A stretch of DNA of 5,901 bases from positions 1-5,901 of the forward strand of contig CAKRDD010000042.1 in assembly GCA_934309345.1 (NCBI GenBank), read 5' to 3'. Of the stretch, positions 1 through 4,758 are shown piece by piece. The notes under the pieces were generated by a model. The model worked only from the letters and a program-made list of their open reading frames with translations, ran no database searches and was not told where the DNA came from. Every line of letters starts with the position of its first letter. Positions within the stretch are counted from its first letter, which is position 1. The stretch comes from an uncultured Mediterraneibacter sp. (lineage in GTDB: Bacteria > Bacillota > Clostridia > Lachnospirales > Lachnospiraceae). A program made the position numbers and the translations under genes.

Positions 1-198
1 TGCAGTGATAAAGGGATTCAGCTTATTGTGGCTGATCGGTTTTATCCATCATCAAAGCTTTGCAGCTGTTGTGGAAACATCAAAAAAGATCTGAAGTTAT
101 CTGACAGAGTTTATAGATGTGAGTGTGGAAATATGATTGACAGAGATTTCCAGGCATCTATAAATCTCAAGGCTTATGGAGAACAATTTGCAAGCTAA
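1..198 (+). CDS. tnpB: TnpB (IS200/IS605-type RNA-guided nuclease), C-terminal end only
   Basis: Open in frame 1 from the first base to TAA at 196-198, giving 65 residues; the gene starts outside the window. Seen: a four-cysteine zinc ribbon (C21, C24, C40, C42, as CSCCG then CECG) followed at once by D47-R48-D49-x2-A52-x2-N55, the RuvC-III motif of TnpB/OrfB proteins, whose Asp belongs to the DED catalytic site. Known for the family: TnpB is an RNA-guided DNA nuclease that cuts the donor site lacking the element, so that the element is kept by copying; its guide RNA comes from the 3' end of the gene plus the element right end. The C-terminus looks intact, so the visible part is not decayed. 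Whether the N-terminal part, or a tnpA partner, exists cannot be seen. Confidence 0.9.
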   Translation, partial: CSDKGIQLIVADRFYPSSKLCSCCGNIKKDLKLSDRVYRCECGNMIDRDFQASINLKAYGEQFAS

Positions 199-368
199 CA
201 CTGAAACGTTAATGCAAATATGTACGGATACGTTAGTCCGGAATTTACGCCTATGGAGAGTACAAGAACTTGTGAGTAGATAGATATTTATATCATCAAA
301 AGCATACTCGTTGAAGTAGGAATGAAACATAGAAGTTTATAACTTTTTATAAGTTTTCAGTAACGGTA
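199..368 (+). ncRNA. Probable TnpB right-end guide RNA (omegaRNA/reRNA) scaffold
   Basis: About 170 nt follow the tnpB stop without a credible ORF on the plus strand. In this family that interval, often with the end of tnpB, is processed into the guide RNA whose 3' end reads past the element into flanking DNA. Seen: a small stem CGGA/TCCG (225-228 with 237-240) and the right-end hairpin 332-357. By position the guide segment would begin in the hisH ribosome binding site and start codon region. The 5' end, the exact scaffold end and any expression are inferred. Confidence 0.5.
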
Positions 369-370
369 GG
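365..370 (+). promoter_or_regulatory. Weak hisH ribosome binding site at the IS junction
   Basis: GGTAGG lies only 4 nt before the hisH ATG (375). It is poorer and closer than the AGGAGG-type sites of hisF or of the permease gene. It falls at or across the inferred right boundary of the IS element, so insertion may have replaced the original hisH leader. Confidence 0.45.
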
Positions 371-374
371 CTTA

Positions 375-980
375 ATGATAGCAATAATTGATTATGATGC
401 CGGAAACATCCGCAGTGTTGAGAAAGCATTGCTTGCACTTGGACAGGATGTTACAGTTACAGCAGATAGAGATGAGATCCTTCATGCAGATAAAGTGATT
501 CTTCCGGGGGTCGGTGCATTTGGAGACGCCATGGAGAAATTGAAACAGTCAGGACTTGATGAAGTGATCCGCGAGGTTACAGAAAAGGGAACACCATTCC
601 TTGGAATCTGTCTTGGACTTCAGCTTTTGTTTGAGCGCAGTGATGAAGCTCCGGGCGTAGAAGGACTTGGAATTCTGAAGGGTGAGATCTTAAGGATACC
701 TGATAAAGAAGGATATAAGATTCCTCATATGGGATGGAATTCCCTTCACTTAGAGAACGATGGAAGACTTTTCAATGGAATCGATGAGAATTCATATGTA
801 TATTTTGTACATTCTTATTATCTGAAAGCAGAAGAGGAACAGATTGTCAAGGCATCAACAGAGTATACAACACATATACATGCATCTGTCGAGAAGGAAA
901 ATATTTTCGCATGCCAGTTCCATCCGGAGAAGAGCAGTGATGTAGGGCTGAAGATTCTGAAAAACTTTGTAGAGCTGTAG
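375..980 (+). CDS. hisH: Imidazole glycerol phosphate synthase, glutamine amidotransferase subunit HisH
   Basis: 201 residues, the normal length for HisH. It is a class I glutamine amidotransferase that releases ammonia from glutamine and channels it to HisF, where PRFAR is converted to imidazole glycerol phosphate and AICAR (histidine and purine pathways; cytoplasm). Seen: N-terminal MIAIIDYDAGN typical of HisH; PGVGAFGDAM at 44-53 (oxyanion-strand region); nucleophile C79 in GICLGLQLLF; H183 and E185 in FHPEKSS, completing the Cys-His-Glu triad. The ATG at 375 gives the family N-terminus. Its stop (978-980) overlaps the hisF AGGAGG, so the two are translated as a pair. Upstream his genes would be expected, but a tnpB element lies there instead, so expression depends on readthrough from the element or on a promoter not recognised here. 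Confidence 0.96.
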   Translation: MIAIIDYDAGNIRSVEKALLALGQDVTVTADRDEILHADKVILPGVGAFGDAMEKLKQSGLDEVIREVTEKGTPFLGICLGLQLLFERSDEAPGVEGLGILKGEILRIPDKEGYKIPHMGWNSLHLENDGRLFNGIDENSYVYFVHSYYLKAEEEQIVKASTEYTTHIHASVEKENIFACQFHPEKSSDVGLKILKNFVEL

Positions 981-993
981 GAGGTAGTGCGGA

Positions 994-1755
994 ATGTTTA
1001 CAAAAAGAATTATCCCATGTCTGGATGTGAATGCCGGACGTGTTGTAAAAGGTGTGAATTTTGTTGATCTTCAGGATGCCGGAGACCCGGTGGAGATTGC
1101 AAAGGCATATGATAAAGCAGGAGCGGATGAACTTGTATTTCTGGATATTACAGCCTCTTCTGATGATAGAGGAACAGTTGTTGATATGGTACGCAAGGTT
1201 GCAGAATGTGTGTTTATTCCGTTTACTGTCGGCGGAGGAATCCGGACAGTGGATGATTTCCGTGCGCTGTTAAGAGAAGGTGCGGATAAGATCTCAATTA
1301 ATTCTTCTGCAATCAACAGACCGGAGCTGATCCGTGAAGCGGCGGAGAAGTTTGGAAGCCAGTGTGTAGTAGTGGCGATTGATGCAAAGAAAAGAGCAGA
1401 CGGAACAGGATGGAATATCTATAAGAACGGTGGACGTCTGGATGTCGGTATCGATGCGGTTGAGTGGGCGAAGAAAGTAGAGTCCCTTGGCGCAGGTGAG
1501 ATTCTTCTGACAAGTATGGACGGTGACGGAACGAAGGCCGGATATGATCTGGAACTGACACGTGCGATTGCTGACAGTGTATCGATTCCTGTAATCGCGT
1601 CCGGTGGAGCCGGAACGTTGGAACATTTTAAAGAGGCACTGACAGACGGTGGTGCAGATGCGGCACTGGCAGCATCTTTGTTCCATTATAAGGAATTGGA
1701 AATTAAAGAAGTAAAAGAGTATTTAAGAAATGAAGGAATTTCTGTCAGATTGTAG
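994..1755 (+). CDS. hisF: Imidazole glycerol phosphate synthase, cyclase subunit HisF
   Basis: 253 residues, standard for HisF, a (beta/alpha)8 barrel that joins HisH-derived ammonia to PRFAR and cyclises it to imidazole glycerol phosphate, releasing AICAR. Seen: both catalytic aspartates at the classic positions, D11 in RIIPCLDVNAGRVVKG and D130 in VVVAIDAKK; phosphate-binding loops around TVGGGIR (78-84), TSMDGDGT (173-180) and ASGGAG (202-207). AGGAGG at 979-984 lies 9 nt before the ATG and overlaps the hisH stop. The protein looks intact and functional. hisA is not between hisH and hisF, and hisI/hisIE, which often follows hisF, is not the next gene; these must be elsewhere or absent. Confidence 0.97.
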   Translation: MFTKRIIPCLDVNAGRVVKGVNFVDLQDAGDPVEIAKAYDKAGADELVFLDITASSDDRGTVVDMVRKVAECVFIPFTVGGGIRTVDDFRALLREGADKISINSSAINRPELIREAAEKFGSQCVVVAIDAKKRADGTGWNIYKNGGRLDVGIDAVEWAKKVESLGAGEILLTSMDGDGTKAGYDLELTRAIADSVSIPVIASGGAGTLEHFKEALTDGGADAALAASLFHYKELEIKEVKEYLRNEGISVRL

Positions 1756-1791
1756 AGAATGGTTGAAGCAGAAAGAAGAGGGGAACAAAAA

Positions 1792-2460
1792 ATGAGTGGT
1801 TTGAACGGAGACTGGTATGAGGCATTGAAAGGAGAGTTTTCTAAACCTTATTATAGGAAATTATTTAAGACGGTAAACGAAGAATACAGGACAAAACTGA
1901 TCTTTCCACCGGCACAGGATATTTTCAATGCATTTCATCTGACTCCGCTGAAGGATGTGAAGGTTGTGATCCTTGGACAGGATCCTTATCATAATAACGG
2001 TCAGGCACATGGATTAAGCTTTTCTGTGCAGAAAGGTGTAGATATCCCGCCGTCACTTGTGAACATTTATAAAGAACTGCATGATGATCTTGGATGTACG
2101 ATTCCAAATCATGGATGCCTGACAAAATGGGCTGAGCAGGGAGTACTGATGTTGAACACCGTGCTGACCGTGCGTGCGCATCAGGCGAACTCTCACAGAG
2201 GAATCGGTTGGGAAGAATTTACAGATGCAGCGATTCTGGCGCTGAATAGCCAGGACAGACCGATTGTCTTTATTCTGTGGGGAGCACCTGCACAGAGGAA
2301 GAAGAGAATGCTTACGAATCCAAAGCATCTTATCCTGGAAGCACCGCATCCAAGCCCGCTGGCTGCTTATCGGGGGTTCTTTGGAAGCAAGCCATTCAGT
2401 CAGACCAACGCATTTCTGGAGAAGAATGGAATCGAGCCGATTGACTGGCAGATTGAGTAA
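1792..2460 (+). CDS. ung: Uracil-DNA glycosylase (family 1)
   Basis: Removes uracil from DNA, starting base excision repair. From the ATG at 1792 the protein is 222 residues, close to other bacterial Ung proteins. Seen: GQDPYH at 62-67 with the water-activating D64; F78 in SFSV (uracil stacking); N122 in LMLNTVLTVR (uracil recognition); H186 in the HPSPLAAYRGFFGSKPFS loop (DNA intercalation and catalysis). Start choice: an in-frame ATG at 1759 would add 11 polar residues but has no ribosome binding site, while 1792 follows AGAGGGG (1777-1783) by 8 nt and gives the family N-terminus. It lies 36 nt behind hisF, so it probably shares a transcript with hisH-hisF. The pairing of a repair gene with histidine genes looks positional, not functional. 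Confidence 0.96.
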   Translation: MSGLNGDWYEALKGEFSKPYYRKLFKTVNEEYRTKLIFPPAQDIFNAFHLTPLKDVKVVILGQDPYHNNGQAHGLSFSVQKGVDIPPSLVNIYKELHDDLGCTIPNHGCLTKWAEQGVLMLNTVLTVRAHQANSHRGIGWEEFTDAAILALNSQDRPIVFILWGAPAQRKKRMLTNPKHLILEAPHPSPLAAYRGFFGSKPFSQTNAFLEKNGIEPIDWQIE

Positions 2461-2476
2461 ACTTTGGGAATGATGC

Positions 2477-2505
2477 TTGACAGAAGTGAAAAAGTGACTT
2501 ACAAT
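2477..2505 (+). promoter_or_regulatory. Consensus promoter of the antitoxin small RNA
   Basis: TTGACA (2477-2482), exactly 17 nt, TACAAT (2500-2505). It is one of the strongest promoters in the window, 16 nt after the ung stop, yet no plus-strand gene with a ribosome binding site follows before the terminator at 2566-2609. This suggests a short non-coding transcript beginning near 2512. Confidence 0.75.
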
Positions 2506-2511
2506 ATGCTT

Positions 2512-2609
2512 AACAAGACAACTGAGTTGATGGCTCTATCCCATCTGCTTCAGTAGCAAAGTATTAAAAAATAGACGTCTGCTGGCCAAAGCAAGGACGT
2601 CTATTTTTT
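2512..2609 (+). ncRNA. Candidate type I antitoxin small RNA (about 98 nt)
   Basis: Bounded by a consensus promoter and the terminator hairpin at 2566-2609, and convergent with the small hydrophobic ORF on the other strand. Its last 44 nt are fully complementary to the 3' end of the toxin message, including the last toxin codons. By eye the 5' half folds as ACTGA (2521-2525) with TCAGT (2550-2554) enclosing GATGG (2529-2533) with CCATC (2541-2545) around a 7-nt loop. CCATCTGCTTC (2541-2551) can also pair with the toxin Shine-Dalgarno region GAAGGGGTGG: ten pairs, two of them G-U, with one bulged G. Family knowledge: type I antitoxins of the Fst/TxpA kind have this convergent, terminator-sharing layout. 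Expression and function are inferred. Confidence 0.6.
2566..2609. terminator. Bidirectional rho-independent terminator shared by antitoxin RNA/ung and toxin mRNA
   Basis: A perfect 14-nt inverted repeat: AAAAAATAGACGTC (2566-2579) and GACGTCTATTTTTT (2596-2609), with inner pairs TGCT (2580-2583) and AGCA (2590-2593) around GGCCAA. Six T follow the stem core on each strand, so it can stop both transcripts. The toxin stop codon (2601-2603, minus) lies inside the right arm. Confidence 0.9.
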
Positions 2610-2684
2610 ATGTGTATAATTCAAAATTAAAACAATCAAACTGGCTGTCGTCAGAATAACTATCAATTCTTCGTATGTACTCAT
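2601..2684 (-). CDS. Small hydrophobic peptide, putative holin-like type I toxin (27 aa)
   Basis: ATG at 2684 to TAG at 2601-2603 on the minus strand, 27 residues: MSTYEELIVIL, then a hydrophobic run to about residue 21, then a polar basic tail NYTHKK. A single membrane helix (about 8-22) after an M-[ST]-x-Y-E start matches the general look of short putative holin-like toxins of Firmicutes; members of such families kill by damaging the membrane when their antisense RNA is lost. The ribosome binding site AAGGGGTGG (2690-2698) ends 5 nt before the ATG. The frame stays open upstream to an ATG at 2750 (49 residues in all), but that part is polar, contains the leader hairpin and lacks a ribosome binding site, so the short form is preferred. 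Assignment is by pattern and context, not by a search. Confidence 0.72.
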   Translation of the reverse strand: MSTYEELIVILTTASLIVLILNYTHKK

Positions 2685-2689
2685 AATGA

Positions 2690-2720
2690 CCACCCCTTCC
2701 ACAAGACTAGAAGCAGGTGA
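2690..2720 (-). promoter_or_regulatory. Toxin leader hairpin sequestering the Shine-Dalgarno
   Basis: Read on the minus strand, CACCTGCTTC (2719-2710) pairs with GAAGGGGTG (2699-2691) around a 10-nt loop, with one bulged G and one G-U pair. The 3' arm is the toxin ribosome binding site, so this fold would keep translation low until it is opened or the mRNA is processed. Drawn by eye; no energy was computed. Confidence 0.5.
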
Positions 2721-2765
2721 GAACGCCCTCTCAGTTGCCTGGTTAAACATAATGAAAGTGTATTT

Positions 2766-2793
2766 ATATTAACACATAAAGAAAAAATGTCTA
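2766..2793 (-). promoter_or_regulatory. Possible toxin promoter
   Basis: On the minus strand TAGACA (2793-2788), 16 nt, TAATAT (2771-2766), placing a start near 2759. An alternative -10, CATTAT at 2754-2749, lies in the block that resembles the antitoxin promoter but has no good -35. Either is clearly weaker than the antitoxin promoter, as expected if antitoxin must exceed toxin. Confidence 0.35.
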
Positions 2794-2801
2794 TATTTAT
2801 A

Positions 2802-2830
2802 TTGACAAAACTAAAAACCTAGTGTACTAT
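2802..2830 (+). promoter_or_regulatory. Promoter of the gntR-ABC operon
   Basis: TTGACA (2802-2807), 17 nt, TACTAT (2825-2830). The leader to the gntR ATG is about 45 nt and carries TGGAGG (2870-2875) 6 nt before the start. It is divergent from the toxin gene. Confidence 0.8.
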
Positions 2831-2844
2831 CTAACTATAGCACT
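2821..2844. promoter_or_regulatory. Probable YtrA-type operator overlapping the -10
   Basis: An imperfect dyad with outer arms AGTG (2821-2824) and CACT (2841-2844) and inner CTAT/ATAG elements, centred near 2832.5. It covers the -10 box and the expected transcription start. GntR regulators of the YtrA type usually bind AGTG...CACT-like dyads at their own promoter, so autorepression is the natural reading. The symmetry is partial. Confidence 0.45.
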
Positions 2845-2881
2845 GATGCAGTAAAAACAAAAAGATAAATGGAGGAATCAC

Positions 2882-3244
2882 ATGGAATATAATTCAGGAA
2901 GTCCGATCTATCTTCAGGTGATCAACGAGCTTAAGAAAAAGATGGTAAAGGGCGAGTTGAAACCGGGGGAGAAGATGCCGTCAAACAGGGAACTTGCAGT
3001 TTTATATAAAGTGAATCAGAACACTGCGGCGAGAATCTACCGGGAGATGGAGATGGCAGGTTATTGTTACACGAAGCGTGGAATCGGTACATTTGTGTCG
3101 GAGGAGGAGCATATGTTTGATGATGTAAAGAAAGAGATGGCGGAAGAGTTGTTGAAGAATTTTGTACATGAGATGCATGATCTTGGATTTCAGAAAGGTG
3201 AGATCATCGAACAGATCGCCGATTATGAGGAGGAGCAGAAATGA
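2882..3244 (+). CDS. GntR family transcriptional regulator, YtrA subfamily
   Basis: 120 residues, the typical short length of YtrA-type GntR proteins. Seen: the winged helix-turn-helix opens with SPIYLQVINELKKKMVKGEL (residues 7-26), then LKPGEKMPSNRELAVLYKVNQNTAARIYREMEMAGYC with the recognition helix around 44-57, and the wing TKRGIGTFV (64-72). The remaining 45 or so residues are helical and charged, with no effector-binding domain, as in YtrA proteins, where they serve in dimerisation. TGGAGG lies 6 nt before the ATG. Its TGA overlaps the ATG of the ABC ATPase gene (ATGA), so the two are translationally coupled. Likely role: repressor of its own operon, relieved by cell-envelope stress or an unknown ligand; the inducer cannot be read from the sequence. 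Confidence 0.93.
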   Translation: MEYNSGSPIYLQVINELKKKMVKGELKPGEKMPSNRELAVLYKVNQNTAARIYREMEMAGYCYTKRGIGTFVSEEEHMFDDVKKEMAEELLKNFVHEMHDLGFQKGEIIEQIADYEEEQK

Positions 3245-3927
3245 TGTTAGAGTACAGAAATATCACGAAGAAATTCGGGAATAAAGAAGCAGTTAAAGAG
3301 CTTACATTGAATTTGAAGAAGGGGACGATTTACGGTCTTCTTGGTGAAAATGGAAGTGGTAAGACAACTCTGATGAAGATGGCAGCAGGACTGACAAAGC
3401 CGACAGAAGGAGAAATCTTATTTGAGGGACATCCGCTCAGTTATTATGATAAAGCTTCTATTGCATATATGTCTACGGAACCATTTTTCTATAGTTATAT
3501 GAAAGTAAAAGACGTGGAAGAATATTATGCCGATTTCTTTGAGGATTTTGACAGAGAGCAGTTCAGAAAAACGATTGAACGTCTGGGGCTGAACAGTGAG
3601 ATGAAAGCATCTGCAATGTCAAGTGGAATGAATGCCAAGCTGAAAGCGGCAGCGACATTGGCGAGAAAAGCAGAGCTGATCCTGTTAGATGAGCCTTTGA
3701 ATGGAGTGGATTATAAGGCAAGAGAAGAGATCATTGCCCTGATTCTGGAAGAGGCGGACGAGAACCGTACAATGGTGATTTCTACCCATCTGATTGAAGA
3801 AGTAGAAAGCTTTATTGAGGATGCGATTTTTATAAAAGATGGACAGCTTGTGGATGTCGTGAACGTTGAGACGGAGAGAATGACAACCGGAAATTCACTC
3901 GCAGAGCTTTATCTGCAGAAGATGTAA
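3241..3927 (+). CDS. ABC transporter ATP-binding protein (YtrB-like)
   Basis: 228 residues, a single nucleotide-binding domain. Seen: Walker A GENGSGKT (35-42); Walker B ELILLDEP (145-152) with catalytic E151; D-loop NGVD (154-157); switch H183 in STHLIEE. Two motifs depart from consensus: the Q-loop region reads IAYMSTEPFF (74-83), with Thr79 where Gln is usual, and the signature reads SSGM (127-130) in place of LSGGQ. Such changes occur in ATPases paired with GntR/YtrA regulators, so activity is still likely. Two adjacent ATGs (3241 and 3244) are possible starts; AGGAGG at 3228-3233 lies 7 nt from the first, which overlaps the gntR stop. It probably works with the permease encoded next as an exporter or envelope-stress module; the substrate is unknown. 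Confidence 0.93.
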   Translation: MMLEYRNITKKFGNKEAVKELTLNLKKGTIYGLLGENGSGKTTLMKMAAGLTKPTEGEILFEGHPLSYYDKASIAYMSTEPFFYSYMKVKDVEEYYADFFEDFDREQFRKTIERLGLNSEMKASAMSSGMNAKLKAAATLARKAELILLDEPLNGVDYKAREEIIALILEEADENRTMVISTHLIEEVESFIEDAIFIKDGQLVDVVNVETERMTTGNSLAELYLQKM

Positions 3928-3940
3928 GGAGGCAGTATCA

Positions 3941-4699
3941 ATGGGAAAATTAATGAAATATGAATGGAAGAAACAGAAGACCTCGAGAATGATTGTTATG
4001 GTTGCTTTAGCTGCCTGTGTGCTTGCATTTCTTGGAGGTATGCTGGTTGAAAAAGATGCATTGATGGGAGTCAGTGTGACGCTTTTGTTTGTCGGAGCGT
4101 TCTTTGTAGTGTTCTATATGGGAATTGAGAGTATTCTGATTCTGAACAGAGATTTGAAAACAAAGCAAAGCTATATGATCTGGATGACTCCGAAATCTGT
4201 ATGGGAAATTCTTGGAGCAAAATTTGTTGTAGCAATCGCACAGATGTTTTTTGTGTTTGCACTTTATGCGATTGCAGGACTGCTTTGTTTTGTAGGGATG
4301 ATCCAGTATGTCGGAGAACTTGGAAATGTATTTGCGATTATAAGAGAAAGTTTTATACGATTGTCAGGCGAAGGACAGCTGATTGCACAGATTATCTGGA
4401 ATCTTTTCTGCATCTTTGTCGGATGGACAGAAGTTGTGATGGTTGGGTATCTTGCGGTAATCAGTTCCAGAACAATTTTAAGAGATTCCAAGTATGCCGG
4501 AGGAATCTCAATCGTAGCTTTCTTTGTGATTACATTTATAATAGAAAAGATTTATAATCTGATCAGCAATGTACTTCCGAATGTAGAAGTTGCAGGAAAT
4601 TCGTTCTTTGGCGTTGGATATCTTGTATACTACATTATAATCTGTGTAGCGGTATTTTTACTTAGCGGTTGGATGGCAGATAAAAAACTCAGTGTATAA
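3941..4699 (+). CDS. ABC transporter permease, six predicted membrane helices
   Basis: 252 residues with hydrophobic segments near 17-35, 43-66, 92-120, 147-175, 186-205 and 222-243, the six-helix plan of ABC-2 type permeases, with a basic N-terminus (MGKLMKYEWKKQKTSR) placing that end inside the cell. The stretch MTPKSVWEILGAKF (82-95), between helices 2 and 3, resembles the cytoplasmic coupling segment common in these permeases. AAGGAGG (3926-3932) overlaps the ATPase stop and lies 8 nt before the ATG, so the two proteins are likely made together. I do not recognise a specific family member. By context it forms a transporter with the preceding ATPase, regulated by the GntR protein. A role in antimicrobial peptide or envelope stress response is plausible from related YtrA operons but not shown here. 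Confidence 0.85.
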   Translation: MGKLMKYEWKKQKTSRMIVMVALAACVLAFLGGMLVEKDALMGVSVTLLFVGAFFVVFYMGIESILILNRDLKTKQSYMIWMTPKSVWEILGAKFVVAIAQMFFVFALYAIAGLLCFVGMIQYVGELGNVFAIIRESFIRLSGEGQLIAQIIWNLFCIFVGWTEVVMVGYLAVISSRTILRDSKYAGGISIVAFFVITFIIEKIYNLISNVLPNVEVAGNSFFGVGYLVYYIIICVAVFLLSGWMADKKLSV

Positions 4700-4709
4700 G
4701 AATGTATAA

Positions 4710-4741
4710 AAATACTCCTCGATTTGTGTCGGGGAGTGTTT
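4710..4741. terminator. Bidirectional terminator between the ABC operon and the pseudouridine synthase gene
   Basis: AAATACTCCTCGA (4710-4722), loop TTTGTG, TCGGGGAGTGTTT (4729-4741): 13 pairs, two of them G-U. On the plus strand the T tract is short and broken (GTTTGTG). On the minus strand the stem is followed by TATTTTTATA, so it is a better terminator for the leftward gene. Confidence 0.8.
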
Positions 4742-4758
4742 GTGCCTTATAGCGTATT

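Larger units (their letters stand above)
1..368 (+). mobile_element. Right end of an IS200/IS605 (IS1341-like) element, partial
   Basis: Contains the tnpB 3' end and about 170 nt of non-coding, structured, AT-rich DNA running up to the hisH start. Elements of this family have subterminal hairpins instead of terminal inverted repeats and make no target duplication. A hairpin fitting that pattern lies at 332-357: GAAGTTTATA (332-341), loop ACTTTT, TATAAGTTTT (348-357), ten pairs if G-T is allowed. The exact right boundary cannot be fixed by eye; it should lie shortly after this hairpin, about 360-370. The left end is outside the window. Confidence 0.7.

Noticed and set aside
97..330. Minus-strand 77-codon ORF across the tnpB end and the element right end
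   Set aside because: Antisense to the tnpB coding end and the guide RNA region, no ribosome binding site, low-complexity composition.
1071..1686. Several antisense or off-frame ORFs over hisF
   Set aside because: hisF has all catalytic residues in its own frame; these are shadows with no ribosome binding sites or domains.
1759..1791. Upstream ATG for ung
   Set aside because: No ribosome binding site and an atypical N-terminal addition; the 1792 start has a good site and places the catalytic Asp at residue 64.
2529..2555. Eight-codon plus-strand ORF (MALSHLLQ) inside the small RNA
   Set aside because: No ribosome binding site, and it lies in the predicted stem-loop; more likely chance than a leader peptide.
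2601..2750. 49-codon form of the toxin starting at the minus-strand ATG at 2750
   Set aside because: The added 22 codons are polar, cover the leader hairpin and have no ribosome binding site; the internal ATG at 2684 has a good one.
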